Positions 49,853 to 58,935 of a DNA stretch of 64,000 bases are shown piece after piece. The translations under genes were made by a program, and so were the position numbers. Each line of letters begins with the position of its first letter. Position 1 is the first letter of the stretch. The notes beneath the pieces were generated by a model. The model searched no databases. It had not been told where the DNA came from and saw only the letters and a program-made list of their open reading frames with translations. Origin of the DNA: Oscillospiraceae bacterium (GTDB taxonomy: Bacteria > Bacillota > Clostridia > Oscillospirales > Ruminococcaceae); contig JAHDPQ010000142.1 of assembly GCA_018434245.1 (NCBI GenBank), positions 34,757 to 98,756 on the forward strand. Direction: 5' to 3'.

Positions 49853-51360
49853 TGGAATTAAACCCCACAGCAATCGGCTCAATTATCAAGGATGAGGTAC
49901 TCAGCTTTCTCTTTTCCCCCCATGTGGATGAGGCGGGAAGAGTTCTTCAAGTAGGGGACGGCATAGTGCGGGTCATCGGCCTAAGCGATGCCATGAGTGG
50001 CGAGCTACTCCAGTTCGAGAACGGCTCGGTGGGCATTGCCATGAACCTGGAAGAAGACAACATCGGCGTGGTGCTGCTGGGCAGCGGCACTGGTTTGGGA
50101 GAGGGCAGTTTTGTCACCCGCACCGGACGGGTAGCTCAAATGCCGGTGGGAGACGCCCTGCTGGGCCGGGTGGTCAACGCTCTGGGCCAGCCTCTGGACC
50201 AAAAGGGTCTGGTGATGGTGCAGGACTTCCGCCCCATTGAGCGGGTGGCTCCCGGCGTTCTGGCCCGGCAAAAGGTGGATGTACCCCTGCTGACCGGAAT
50301 CAAAGCCATTGATGCCATGGTCCCCATTGGGCGGGGCCAGCGCCAGCTGATCATCGGCGACCGCCAGACTGGAAAAACCGCCATCGCACTGGATACCATC
50401 CTCAATCAGCGGGATAAGGATGTCTACTGCGTCTATGTGGCCATCGGCCAGAAGAACTCCACGGTGGCGGGAATCGTCAACACCCTGACGGAATACGATG
50501 CTCTGCGGTACACCACACTGGTGGTGGCCTCCGCCTCGGAAAACGCCCCCATGCTCTATCTGGCGCCCTATAGCGGCATGGCCATTGCCGAGCACTGGAT
50601 GGAACAGGGAAAGGATGTTCTCATCGTGCTGGACGACCTTTCCAAGCACGCGGTGGCCTACCGCACCATGAGCTTGCTGCTCCGCAGGCCGCCCGGCCGG
50701 GAAGCCTACCCCGGTGACGTCTTTTACCTCCACTCCCGGCTGTTGGAGCGGGCGGGCAGACTGAGCGAACAGTATGGCGGGGGCTCCATTACCGCCCTGC
50801 CCATCATCGAAACTCAGGGCGGCGACATGAGCGCCTATATCCCCACCAACGTCATCTCCATCACCGACGGCCAGATTTATCTGGAAACCGAATCCTTCAA
50901 CGCCGGAATCCGTCCGGCGGTCAACCCGGGGCTTTCTGTCTCCCGGGTGGGAGGAGCCGCTCAGGTGCCGGCCATGAAGAAGATTGCCGCTCCCATCCGG
51001 GTGGAGCTGGCCCAGTACCGGGAGCTTTCTTCCTTTGCCCAGTTCTCCTCGGATTTGGATAAGGATACCCAGAAGCGGCTGCGTCATGGTGAGCGGATCG
51101 TGGAGATTCTCAAGCAGTCTCAGTATGCTCCCATGAGCTTGGAGCATGAGATCCTCATTCTCTTTGCTATGACTCGCCACTGCCTGGACGATATCAAAGT
51201 GGAGGACGTGCTGGACTTTCAGCAGCAGCTTATCGAGCACTTTGGAGTCTGGCATGGCGGGCTGGTGGATGAAATCCGGGAGACCCAGGACCTTACACCC
51301 CAGTTGGAGGAGCAACTCCTCAAAGCCATCAACGAGTTTAAAGCAAGCTACCTTGCGTAG
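49852..51360 (+). CDS. atpA: F-type ATP synthase subunit alpha
   Basis: A 502-residue non-catalytic nucleotide-binding subunit of the F1 head. It has Walker [24 protein letters not shown], the [11 protein letters not shown] segment and the signature [17 protein letters not shown]. The length is normal and no frame damage is visible. Unusually, a terminator follows at once, and the genes for gamma, beta and epsilon are not present in the window. Confidence 0.97.
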   Translation: MELNPTAIGSIIKDEVLSFLFSPHVDEAGRVLQVGDGIVRVIGLSDAMSGELLQFENGSVGIAMNLEEDNIGVVLLGSGTGLGEGSFVTRTGRVAQMPVGDALLGRVVNALGQPLDQKGLVMVQDFRPIERVAPGVLARQKVDVPLLTGIKAIDAMVPIGRGQRQLIIGDRQTGKTAIALDTILNQRDKDVYCVYVAIGQKNSTVAGIVNTLTEYDALRYTTLVVASASENAPMLYLAPYSGMAIAEHWMEQGKDVLIVLDDLSKHAVAYRTMSLLLRRPPGREAYPGDVFYLHSRLLERAGRLSEQYGGGSITALPIIETQGGDMSAYIPTNVISITDGQIYLETESFNAGIRPAVNPGLSVSRVGGAAQVPAMKKIAAPIRVELAQYRELSSFAQFSSDLDKDTQKRLRHGERIVEILKQSQYAPMSLEHEILILFAMTRHCLDDIKVEDVLDFQQQLIEHFGVWHGGLVDEIRETQDLTPQLEEQLLKAINEFKASYLA

Positions 51361-51382
51361 GGGTTCCGGCATCTAAAAGGAT

Positions 51383-51418
51383 TCAGGGCCGCATCTTAAC
51401 CGATGCGGCCCTTTTGGT
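51383..51418 (+). terminator. Terminator directly after atpA
   Basis: GGGCCGCATC pairs with GATGCGGCCC over six bases, followed by TTTTGG. It closes the atp transcript after alpha. Confidence 0.85.
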
Positions 51419-51532
51419 TGCGATGATGGTATGGCTATGTACCGATAGTTGTTATGGGGAAGTCAGGTGCAAAAAAGAGCCGCCCGGCCAGCTCTGAGGT
51501 AAGGAGAAGGGCCGCTTGCATCATGGGAAGCA

Positions 51533-51566
51533 GCAAAAAACGCCGCAGATAAAATCTGCGGCGTTT
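51533..51566 (-). terminator. Terminator of the nusG-rplK-rplA operon
   Basis: Minus strand CGCCGCAGAT pairs with ATCTGCGGCG over a 3-base loop and is followed by six Ts, just past the rplA stop. Confidence 0.9.
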
Positions 51567-51576
51567 GGTTTAATGA

Positions 51577-52269
51577 TTAAGCAAAGCGAGAGGGGTTAAT
51601 CTTGATGCCGGGGCCCATGGTGGTAGCGATGACGCAGCTTTTGATATATTGGCCTTTGGCTGCGGAAGGCTTGGCCTTGACAATGGCATCCATCAGGGTG
51701 GAAAGGTTCTCTTGCAGCTTTTCTGTGCCGAAGGAAGCCTTGCCGATGGGGCAGTGAATGATGTTGGTTTTGTCCAGACGGTATTCGATCTTACCGGCCT
51801 TGGCTTCGGCGACGGCACGGCCCACATCGGGGGTGACGGTGCCGGCCTTGGGGTTGGGCATCAGTCCGCGGGGACCCAGCACCTTACCCAGACGACCTAC
51901 AATACCCATCATATCGGGAGAGGCAATGACCACGTCAAAGTCCATCCATCCCTCTTTTTGAATCTTTTCCATCAGGTCTTGGCCGCCAACATACTCGGCG
52001 CCTGCGGCCTTTGCTTCTTCCATCTTGTCCTCTTTGCAGAACACAAGAACACGCACGCTTTTACCGGTACCGTTGGGCAGAACCACGGCGCCGCGGACCT
52101 GCTGCTCGGCGTGGCGGGAGTCTACACCCAGACGGATGTGAAGCTCCACAGTCTCGTCAAATTTTGCCTTGGCAGTTCCCAGACAAAGCTTGATGGCCTC
52201 ATCCACATCGTGGAGAGAAGCGCGCTCAAACGTTTTTTGGCTGTCTTTATATTTCTTTCCTCTAAACAT
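51577..52269 (-). CDS. rplA: 50S ribosomal protein L1
   Basis: A 230-residue protein that forms the L1 stalk and helps release deacylated tRNA. It has [46 protein letters not shown]-type core (here the [15 protein letters not shown] stretch), and [11 protein letters not shown] at the end. It lies 13 bases after rplK. A terminator follows, so rplJ and rplL are not in this operon. Confidence 0.97.
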   Translation of the reverse strand: MFRGKKYKDSQKTFERASLHDVDEAIKLCLGTAKAKFDETVELHIRLGVDSRHAEQQVRGAVVLPNGTGKSVRVLVFCKEDKMEEAKAAGAEYVGGQDLMEKIQKEGWMDFDVVIASPDMMGIVGRLGKVLGPRGLMPNPKAGTVTPDVGRAVAEAKAGKIEYRLDKTNIIHCPIGKASFGTEKLQENLSTLMDAIVKAKPSAAKGQYIKSCVIATTMGPGIKINPSRFA

Positions 52270-52282
52270 GCTGCATCCCCTC

Positions 52283-52708
52283 CTACTCTTCTACCAGGAC
52301 ACCCATAGAGCGGGCGGTTCCTGCGATCATACTCATGGCAGCTTCCAAGCTGCCCGCGTTAAGGTCGGGCATTTTTTGCTCGGCAATTGCCTTGACTTGA
52401 TCTTTGGTAAGGGTGCCAACTTTTTCTTTGTTGGGCACACCAGATGCCTTGTCCAGTCCCAGAGCCTTTTTAATCAGCACGGGAGCGGGAGGAGTCTTGG
52501 TAATAAAGGAGAAGGTGCGGTCTGCATATACGGTGATAACCACCGGAATGATAAGACCCACATCGTTCTTGGTGCGCTCGTTAAAATCTTTGGTGAAGGC
52601 CATGATGTTTACGCCATGCTGACCCAGAGCGGGGCCGACAGGGGGCGCGGGCGTTGCCTTGCCCGCAGGAATTTGCAGCTTGATATAGCCGATTACCTTT
52701 TGTGCCAT
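52283..52708 (-). CDS. rplK: 50S ribosomal protein L11
   Basis: A 141-residue protein of the GTPase-associated centre. It begins [20 protein letters not shown] and has [17 protein letters not shown], then [12 protein letters not shown] and [20 protein letters not shown]. The length is standard. A GGAGG ribosome site precedes it, after a structured 145-base leader downstream of nusG. Confidence 0.97.
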   Translation of the reverse strand: MAQKVIGYIKLQIPAGKATPAPPVGPALGQHGVNIMAFTKDFNERTKNDVGLIIPVVITVYADRTFSFITKTPPAPVLIKKALGLDKASGVPNKEKVGTLTKDQVKAIAEQKMPDLNAGSLEAAMSMIAGTARSMGVLVEE

Positions 52709-52853
52709 GTTGCACCTCCAAAATTAGTGGTTCCTTGCGAAGAGGGCGTAGCTTCCCCCTTCTCCCACAGGCCGGCTCGGAACACACGCCGACCCAGTGT
52801 GCGGACCGGCCGCACATGGTTTACAAACAGCCTGAACGGCTGCCCATAACTAC
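52709..52853 (-). promoter_or_regulatory. rplK leader between nusG and rplK
   Basis: 145 bases without a gene. On the minus strand GTGCGG/CCGCAC and GCCGGCC-type stems occur, then GTGGGAG ... ACCACT just before the ribosome site, a pattern I associate with L11/L1 operon leaders in Firmicutes. L1 autoregulation here is inference. Confidence 0.4.
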
Positions 52854-53375
52854 TTAGCTGAGAGCTTCTACCTGACTTAGTTCCAGTTCCACCAGAACAT
52901 CCTTGCCCATCATGGAAACAGAAACCCGTACCAGATCGTTTTCCGGCTCGAGGGATTCCACCGTGCCGATAAAGCCCTCTAAATATCCGTCGGTTACCTT
53001 GACGGATTCCCCCACCTTAAAGTTGAGAACGATTTCCCGTTTTTCCACACCCAGGCGGGAGACCTCCTCATCGGTGAGGGGGACGGGCCGGGAACCGGGG
53101 CCTACAAAGCCGGTGACTCCGCGGATGTTGCGCACAACATACCAGCTATCGTCGGTCATAATCATCTTGACCATAACATAGCCGGGGTAAATTTTGCGCT
53201 CCACTTCTTTTTTCTTGTTGTCTTTAATCTCCACCACAGTTTCGGTGGGGACCTGCACTTCCTGAATCAGGTCCTGCAGCTTGCGGTTTTCCACCGCCTT
53301 TTCGATGTTGGTGGCCACTTTGTTTTCGTAGCCCGAATAGGTGTGAACCACGTACCACCTGGCTTCATCCGGCAT
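52854..53375 (-). CDS. nusG: Transcription termination/antitermination factor NusG
   Basis: A 173-residue RNA polymerase-binding factor. The NGN domain has ARWYVVHTYSGYENKVATNI and YPGYVMVKMIMTDDSWYVVR. The KOW domain has VGESVKVTDGYLEGFIGTVE. Ten bases separate it from secE, the usual pairing. Confidence 0.97.
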   Translation of the reverse strand: MPDEARWYVVHTYSGYENKVATNIEKAVENRKLQDLIQEVQVPTETVVEIKDNKKKEVERKIYPGYVMVKMIMTDDSWYVVRNIRGVTGFVGPGSRPVPLTDEEVSRLGVEKREIVLNFKVGESVKVTDGYLEGFIGTVESLEPENDLVRVSVSMMGKDVLVELELSQVEALS

Positions 53376-53385
53376 AAAACGCTCC

Positions 53386-53613
53386 TTACGACCTAAAGAC
53401 CAGCTTGATCAGGGTGCCTAGCAACAGGTCAAAGCCGCCAACGACAATGGCAGCCATCACCACAAAGATAAGCACCGCGCCGGTGTTGTTAAAAACCTGC
53501 TTGCGGCTGGGCCAAACCACCCGCTTCATCTCGCCCTTGGCATTGCGGAAAAACCGGGCGATCCGACCGAATACGCCGACTTTTGCTTCGCCGGCACCTG
53601 CATTTGTAGCCAT
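53386..53613 (-). CDS. secE: Preprotein translocase subunit SecE
   Basis: A 75-residue single-pass SecE. A short amphipathic part (ARFFRNAKGEMKRVVWPSRK) carries the family motif and is followed by one membrane helix (AVLIFVVMAAIVVGGFDLLL). ATG 53613 is used; the earlier frame extension overlaps rpmG. It sits between rpmG and nusG as in other Firmicutes. Confidence 0.94.
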   Translation of the reverse strand: MATNAGAGEAKVGVFGRIARFFRNAKGEMKRVVWPSRKQVFNNTGAVLIFVVMAAIVVGGFDLLLGTLIKLVFRS

Positions 53614-53633
53614 GCTTTTCTCCGCCTTTCCGC

Positions 53634-53783
53634 CTATTTGGTTTCCCGGTGAGGAGTGTGTTTGCGACAGAATCTGCAAAACTTACTCATCTCCAGGCGG
53701 TCCGGGTCGTTCTTTTTGTTCTTCATGGTGTTGTAGTTGCGCTGCTTGCACTCTGTGCAGGCCAGGGTAATTTTTACTCGCAT
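53634..53783 (-). CDS. rpmG: 50S ribosomal protein L33 (zinc type)
   Basis: A 49-residue L33 with paired CTEC and CRFC zinc ligands (zinc-binding form). It begins [17 protein letters not shown] and includes [15 protein letters not shown]. It is the first gene of the rpmG-secE-nusG-rplK-rplA operon, about 185 bases from the promoter. Confidence 0.95.
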   Translation of the reverse strand: MRVKITLACTECKQRNYNTMKNKKNDPDRLEMSKFCRFCRKHTPHRETK

Positions 53784-53973
53784 ACTTTCGGCGCCTCCCT
53801 GTAATCGGAATGATAATGGGTCGCGGTCACAGCAAAAGCCGTGCCGGCCCTGCCTCCCTCCCTGCAACTTGTAACAGAAAAAACCGCTAAACCAAGCCGA
53901 TTCTCCAAATTTTGCAAGCTGCGAGGGCTTTTGCATTTAAGCGCAAAAAAATAAACCCTCTAGAGGTGAATAC
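53784..53973. other. Long leader of the rpmG operon
   Basis: About 185 bases between the transcription start and rpmG with no gene. I see no clear riboswitch or terminator. Confidence 0.4.
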
Positions 53974-54002
53974 ACTATAACATAATCAGGCTGGTCCGTC
54001 AA
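53974..54002 (-). promoter_or_regulatory. SigA-type promoter of the rpmG-rplA operon
   Basis: Minus strand TTGACG (54002-53997), 17-bp spacer, TATAGT (53979-53974). Confidence 0.8.
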
Positions 54003-54219
54003 GAGTTTTTGCACAAATAAGCCCAAGCTTGCGCAAAAATCTCACGGTGGGTTCCGGGATGTGTAATTTCCCCAGCGCAGGTGTTTGCGGCGGTGGCAAA
54101 CAGGGCGCCATTCCGCGCGGAATCAGTAGGGGCTTTTCCAGAACTCTCCGAACCCTCAAAAGCTCATGAGGATGGAATAAAAAAAGTACCGCCCCCGCTA
54201 TTGCAAGGACAGCACCCCT
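54003..54219. other. Intergenic region between tRNA-Val and the rpmG promoter
   Basis: Nothing recognisable apart from GC-rich short repeats and a leftward T-run at 54180-54186 that may help end the tRNA-Val transcript. Confidence 0.4.
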
Positions 54220-54295
54220 TGGTGGACGATAACGGGCTCGAACCGCTGACCCTTCGCACGTCAAGCGAATGCTCTACCAGCTGAGCTAATCGTCC
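54220..54295 (-). tRNA. tRNA-Val (GAC)
   Basis: 76 nt including encoded CCA. Acceptor GGACGAT/ATCGTCC, anticodon stem TTCGC/GCGAA with loop TTGACGT. It is the first gene upstream of the ribosomal-protein operon, on the same strand. Confidence 0.95.
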
Positions 54296-54444
54296 AAACA
54301 AACCGGGACAAGCCCGGTTGACAAAGTGAATTATACAGGATAAGCGCGAAAATTGCAACTGTCTCTCAATGGAATCGGGTATAATGTCAATATATTGCCT
54401 AAAGAGCAGCGATTGTGTGTAGATAATGCACAGATTGGAGAAGG

Positions 54445-55875
54445 CTATACCCGCAGATCGGTCCGCTGAGCCATCTGTCCCTGATAGGGGGCAAGGGCGG
54501 GCTTAGCCACCTGCTCCACAAAATCCCGGGTCTGCTGGGGGGCAAGGCCGGTAAAGGCCTCCGGCCTTAAGATGTCCTCCAGCTCGGATTTGCTCAGGCC
54601 AAAGGCGGGATCGGCTGCAATGCGGGAGATGAGGTCGTTTTCCAGCCCCTGCTCCTTGACCATCCGCCCCGCCTCAATGGAGTGAACCCGCAGCCGTTCG
54701 TGAAGCTCCTGACGGTTGCCCCCCTTTTTGACCGCCATCATCATGATGTTTTCGGTGGCCATAAAGGGCAACTCCTGCATCATCCGCTGGCGGATCACCA
54801 TGGGGTAGACCACCAGACCGTCGCAGACATCCAGTAGGATGTTGAGGATGGCGTCGGTGGCCAAAAAGGCCTCGGAAACAGCTACCCGCCGGTTGGCGGA
54901 ATCGTCCAGCGTCCGCTCGAACCACTGGGTGGCGGCGGTCAAGGCGGGATTGAGCAGATCCACCATCACATAGCGGGAAAGGGCGGTGATCCGCTCGCTG
55001 CGCATGGGGTTGCGCTTGTAGGGCATGGCGGACGAACCGATCTGACTTTTGCCGAAGGGCTCCTCCATTTCCTTAAAGCCCTGAAGCAGGCGCATGTCGT
55101 AGGAAAACTTGCTGGCCGACTGAGCCAGCCCCGCCAAAGCCGACAGCACCTGAAAATCCATCTTGCGGGAGTAGGTCTGCCCCGAAACGGGAACCACCTG
55201 CTCAAAGCCAAAGTCGGCGGCAATCAGCCTCTCCAGCTCCAGCACCTTGGCTTCGTCCCCTTCAAACAGCTCCAGAAAGCTGGCCTGGGTTCCGGTGGTT
55301 CCCTTGGAGCCCAGTAGGGCAAGGTTGTCCCGGCGGTATTCCAGCTCGGTAAGGTCCATCAGCAGCTCGTTGGCCCAAAGGGTGGCCCGTTTGCCTACGG
55401 TGGTTAGCTGGGCGGGCTGTAGATGGGTGTAGGCCAGACAGGGCATGTCCTTGTATTCCAGTGCGAAGCCACAGAGCTTTTGGATGACAGCGGCCAGCTT
55501 TTGCCGGACCAGATCCAAGGCCTCCCTCATGACGATAATGTCGGTGTTGTCCCCCACATAGCAGCTGGTGGCCCCCAGATGGATGATGCCTGCTGCCCCC
55601 GGACACTGGACTCCGTAGGCATAGATATGGCTCATCACATCGTGGCGCACCTCCCGCTCCCGGGCCTCGGCCACCTCGTAGTTGATGTCGTCCTGATGGT
55701 GTTCCAGCTCTGTGATTTGCTCCAAGGTCACGGGGAGCCCCAGCTTGTGCTCTGCCCGGGCCAAAGAAACCCAAAGCCTACGCCAGGTGCGGAACTTTTT
55801 CTCCTCCGAAAAGAGGTGCTGCATTTCCTCACTGGAATAGCGGGTGGAAAAAGGACTGATATAGCGCTCGTGCAT
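54445..55875 (-). CDS. purB: Adenylosuccinate lyase
   Basis: A 476-residue fumarase-superfamily enzyme acting twice in purine synthesis: SAICAR to AICAR, and adenylosuccinate to AMP. It starts MHERYISPFSTRYSSEEMQ and has the catalytic His region TSCYVGDNTD, AYTHLQPAQLTTVGKR, and the signature loop GSSAMPYKRNPMRSE. It follows zapA by 45 bases. The length is normal for the longer clostridial form. Confidence 0.95.
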   Translation of the reverse strand: MHERYISPFSTRYSSEEMQHLFSEEKKFRTWRRLWVSLARAEHKLGLPVTLEQITELEHHQDDINYEVAEAREREVRHDVMSHIYAYGVQCPGAAGIIHLGATSCYVGDNTDIIVMREALDLVRQKLAAVIQKLCGFALEYKDMPCLAYTHLQPAQLTTVGKRATLWANELLMDLTELEYRRDNLALLGSKGTTGTQASFLELFEGDEAKVLELERLIAADFGFEQVVPVSGQTYSRKMDFQVLSALAGLAQSASKFSYDMRLLQGFKEMEEPFGKSQIGSSAMPYKRNPMRSERITALSRYVMVDLLNPALTAATQWFERTLDDSANRRVAVSEAFLATDAILNILLDVCDGLVVYPMVIRQRMMQELPFMATENIMMMAVKKGGNRQELHERLRVHSIEAGRMVKEQGLENDLISRIAADPAFGLSKSELEDILRPEAFTGLAPQQTRDFVEQVAKPALAPYQGQMAQRTDLRV

Positions 55876-55920
55876 GAGAAAACCTCCGTGTTTGAATGTT
55901 TGGTGGCCGATGGGTGGCGA

Positions 55921-56262
55921 TTACAAATGAGCAGGCTCTTTGCCCTTGAGCATCCGCTCCAGCCGCTCTGCTTCCCGGCGGGCTTCGTCCCGTTCCAGCC
56001 GGGCCTTGGCCGCATCCTCCAGATATTCCGAAAGCTGGCTGCGCATATTGTCTAGATTCCGCTCTGCCTTGCGATAGCTGTCCAGATACTCCAGACTCAG
56101 CAGCACCAGAGCCTCGCTGAGGCTGAGGTTTCCCTGATGGATGAGCGTATGCAGGGAGGCGTCCATCTCCTCCGCCAGCTTGTGGACATAGCCCGGCTCT
56201 TCCATCGACCGGATGGGATAGCGCACCCCGTTAATGGTGATGACAACTCGGTTTCCAGCCAC
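55921..56262 (-). CDS. zapA: Cell division protein ZapA
   Basis: A 113-residue FtsZ-associated protein. It begins VVITINGVRYPIRSMEEPGYV, then has AEEMDASL and the helical LSLSEALVLLSLEYLDSY, and ends in a long coiled coil (about 65-108). It stabilises FtsZ bundles at midcell. ATG 56262 follows GGAAGTGGG. It is the first gene of a zapA-purB unit. Confidence 0.88.
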   Translation of the reverse strand: MAGNRVVITINGVRYPIRSMEEPGYVHKLAEEMDASLHTLIHQGNLSLSEALVLLSLEYLDSYRKAERNLDNMRSQLSEYLEDAAKARLERDEARREAERLERMLKGKEPAHL

Positions 56263-56422
56263 AAACCCACTTCCTTTTCATAATGTGTAAATGGTACAGA
56301 GCTATTTTCGTCAAGCTCTGGGTGTTTTATATCCTATTATAAACCATTTTTCAGCAATAGGAAAGAGGGGGACAGGCGTACCGCTAAAAAGCAGCAAAAT
56401 TCCAATTTATTCCTTGCGGGGA

Positions 56423-56451
56423 TTGAAAACCCGGGTGTAATCCTATATACT
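56423..56451 (+). promoter_or_regulatory. SigA-type promoter of glgP
   Basis: TTGAAA (56423-56428), 17-bp spacer, TATACT (56446-56451). Confidence 0.75.
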
Positions 56452-56526
56452 AAATAGGTAAATAAAGCCCTGATACAGCGTGTCTGCACACAGCGCTCAA
56501 CATCCGGGAACATGGGAGGAAGCCTG

Positions 56527-58935
56527 ATGAAATCCATTTACACCAAAAGCGTTTTGATGGAGCTGCTGCGCAACAAGCTGACCCACCGCATGGGGGTAGG
56601 AAATATATCCTCGGCATCGGACGAGCTGTTTTATCAGGCGGTGATTCATGTCGTCAACGACATTATGCTGGAAAAGCGCAAGCGGTTCTGGGCTCACAAT
56701 CTTTCCGCGGGAAAAAAACAGGTCTACTATTTAAATATGGAGTTTTTGCTGGGGCGCTCTCTGCGCAACAGCTTGTTTAATTTGGGGATAGCCGAGCAGA
56801 TGACTCAGGCGCTGGAAGGGTTTGATGTCCGGCTGGAAAACCTCTACGAGCTGGAACCCGACGCAGGCCTGGGCAACGGAGGTCTGGGGCGCCTGGCCGC
56901 CTGCTATCTGGACGCCGCCGCCCACGAGCGGTATCTCTGCACCGGGTACTGTATCCTCTACGAGTTCGGCATTTTTAAGCAGAAGATCACCGACGGCTGG
57001 CAGAGCGAGCTGCCCGACAACTGGCTGCCGGGCGGGGGAGCTTGGCTGACCACCAAGCCGGGGTACGAGGTTCCGGTGCGCTTTGGCGGCCAGCTCAAGG
57101 AATATTGGGAAAACGACAAGCATCTAGTGCAGCACAGCGGCTATTCTACCGTCATGGCTGTCCCCTACGATATTCACGTGCCGGGCTACAACTCCGAGGG
57201 CATCTCCCTGCTGCGGGTCTGGCAGGCCAAAAATATGGCGGGGATGGATATGGAAAGCTTTAACCGGGGGGATTTTGCCGGGGCGTTCCAGCAGACCTAT
57301 TACGGAGAGGCTATCAGCAAGGTGCTGTATCCCAACGACAACCACCTGGAGGGGAAAAATCTGCGGCTGCGGCAGCAGTACTTCCTCTGCGCCGCCTCGG
57401 TGGCGGATATTTGCCGCCGCCATCTGGGGGTTTACGGCACTCTGGACAACTTTGCCGAGAAAAACGCCATCCACATCAACGACACCCATCCCACCCTTGC
57501 CATTCCCGAGCTGATGCGCTTTTTGCTGGACGACTGCGGCTACGGCTGGGATAAGGCATGGCAGATTGTTCGCCGCACCTTTGCCTACACCAACCACACG
57601 GTGATGAAGGAGGCCATGGAGGTCTGGGATGTGGACCTGCTCCAGCCCCTGCTGCCCCGCATCTACTCCATTATTCAGGAGATTGACCGCAGACACCGGC
57701 AGGACCTGTACCAAAATAAACACCAGAATCAGGAAACGGTAGAAAACATGGCAATCCTGCAGGGAGGCCGGGTTCATATGGCCAATCTGGCGGTGGTGGG
57801 CAGCCACAGCGTCAACGGTGTTTCCAAGCTCCACAGTCAAATCCTCAAGGATGAGGTGTTCAGTAACTTCTACCGGGTGGAGCCGGAAAAGTTTACCAAC
57901 GTCACCAACGGAATTGCCAGCCGCCGCTGGCTGGTACAGGCAAACCCCAGCCTCACCGGCTTGATTGGGGAGGCCATTGGGGAAAACTTTGCCGATGACA
58001 TCAGCTCCCTTGCCAAGTTGCGCAGTTTTTCCAACGATACCGCCTTCCTTGACCAGCTGGCTCTGGCCAAGCGCCGCAGCAAGGAGCAGTTTTGCAAGCA
58101 GATGGAGCGGATGACAGGGCAGGTGCTCAATCCCGATTCCATCTTTGATATTCACGTCAAGCGGCTCCACGAATACAAGCGCCAGCAGATGAACGCACTG
58201 GATATTCTGGCCACCTACCACCATCTCAAGGAAAACCCCGGGACGGAGTTTACCCCCCGCACCTATATTTTTGGTGCCAAAGCAGCCCCCGGCTACTTTA
58301 TGGCAAAGCAGATTATCAAGTTTATCTGTACCTTGGCCGACAAGATCAACGCCGATCCTGCTGTGCGGGATAAGATGCAGGTGATCTTTTTGGAGGATTA
58401 CAACGTCACCAAAATGGAGATGCTGCTCCCTGCCGCCGATATTTCCCAGCAGATTTCTCTGGCGGGGACCGAGGCTTCCGGCACCGGAAACATGAAGCTG
58501 ATGCTCAACGGCGCCATCACACTGGGGACTCTGGACGGAGCCAACGTGGAAATTCATGAAGCCGTGGGAGAGGAGAACATCCTCATCTTCGGCATGACCG
58601 CCGCCGAGGTGGAACAGCGGCGGGCTTCCGGTTACCACCCTATGGAGCTCTACCAGCAAAACCCTGTCATCAAAAGGGCGGTGGACGCTCTGATGACCGA
58701 GTTTGGAGAAAACACCTTCCCCGATTTGTACCACATGCTGCGGGACAGCGACTACTATATGACTCTAGCCGACTTTGATTCCTACCGGAAGATGCGGCAG
58801 TATTCCGGGGAGCTTTACCGGGACAAATACCGCTGGCAGAAAATCTCCCTGCTCAACATAGCGGGCAGCGCCATCTTTTCCGCCGACCGGGCCATTGGGG
58901 AATACGCCCGGAACATCTGGGGACTGGAGCGGTGA
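56527..58935 (+). CDS. glgP: Glycogen/starch/maltodextrin phosphorylase
   Basis: An 802-residue cytoplasmic GT35 enzyme releasing glucose 1-phosphate from alpha-1,4-glucans. It has NMEFLLGRSL, GNGGLGRLAACYLDA, HINDTHPTLAIPELMR, VDIHVKRLHEYKRQ-like FDIHVKRLHEYKRQQMN, and the PLP-binding EASGTGNMKLMLNGA. ATG 56527 follows GGGAGGA; ATG 56512 overlaps that site. The GH13 gene starts within its stop codon, and a phosphoglucomutase gene lies about 2.7 kb downstream. Confidence 0.97.
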   Translation: MKSIYTKSVLMELLRNKLTHRMGVGNISSASDELFYQAVIHVVNDIMLEKRKRFWAHNLSAGKKQVYYLNMEFLLGRSLRNSLFNLGIAEQMTQALEGFDVRLENLYELEPDAGLGNGGLGRLAACYLDAAAHERYLCTGYCILYEFGIFKQKITDGWQSELPDNWLPGGGAWLTTKPGYEVPVRFGGQLKEYWENDKHLVQHSGYSTVMAVPYDIHVPGYNSEGISLLRVWQAKNMAGMDMESFNRGDFAGAFQQTYYGEAISKVLYPNDNHLEGKNLRLRQQYFLCAASVADICRRHLGVYGTLDNFAEKNAIHINDTHPTLAIPELMRFLLDDCGYGWDKAWQIVRRTFAYTNHTVMKEAMEVWDVDLLQPLLPRIYSIIQEIDRRHRQDLYQNKHQNQETVENMAILQGGRVHMANLAVVGSHSVNGVSKLHSQILKDEVFSNFYRVEPEKFTNVTNGIASRRWLVQANPSLTGLIGEAIGENFADDISSLAKLRSFSNDTAFLDQLALAKRRSKEQFCKQMERMTGQVLNPDSIFDIHVKRLHEYKRQQMNALDILATYHHLKENPGTEFTPRTYIFGAKAAPGYFMAKQIIKFICTLADKINADPAVRDKMQVIFLEDYNVTKMEMLLPAADISQQISLAGTEASGTGNMKLMLNGAITLGTLDGANVEIHEAVGEENILIFGMTAAEVEQRRASGYHPMELYQQNPVIKRAVDALMTEFGENTFPDLYHMLRDSDYYMTLADFDSYRKMRQYSGELYRDKYRWQKISLLNIAGSAIFSADRAIGEYARNIWGLER

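Noticed and set aside
57124-58734. 536-codon antisense frame within glgP
   Set aside because: Shadow of glgP with no motifs. Similar shadows at 61752-63200, 43379-44698 and 50005-51372 were rejected for the same reason.
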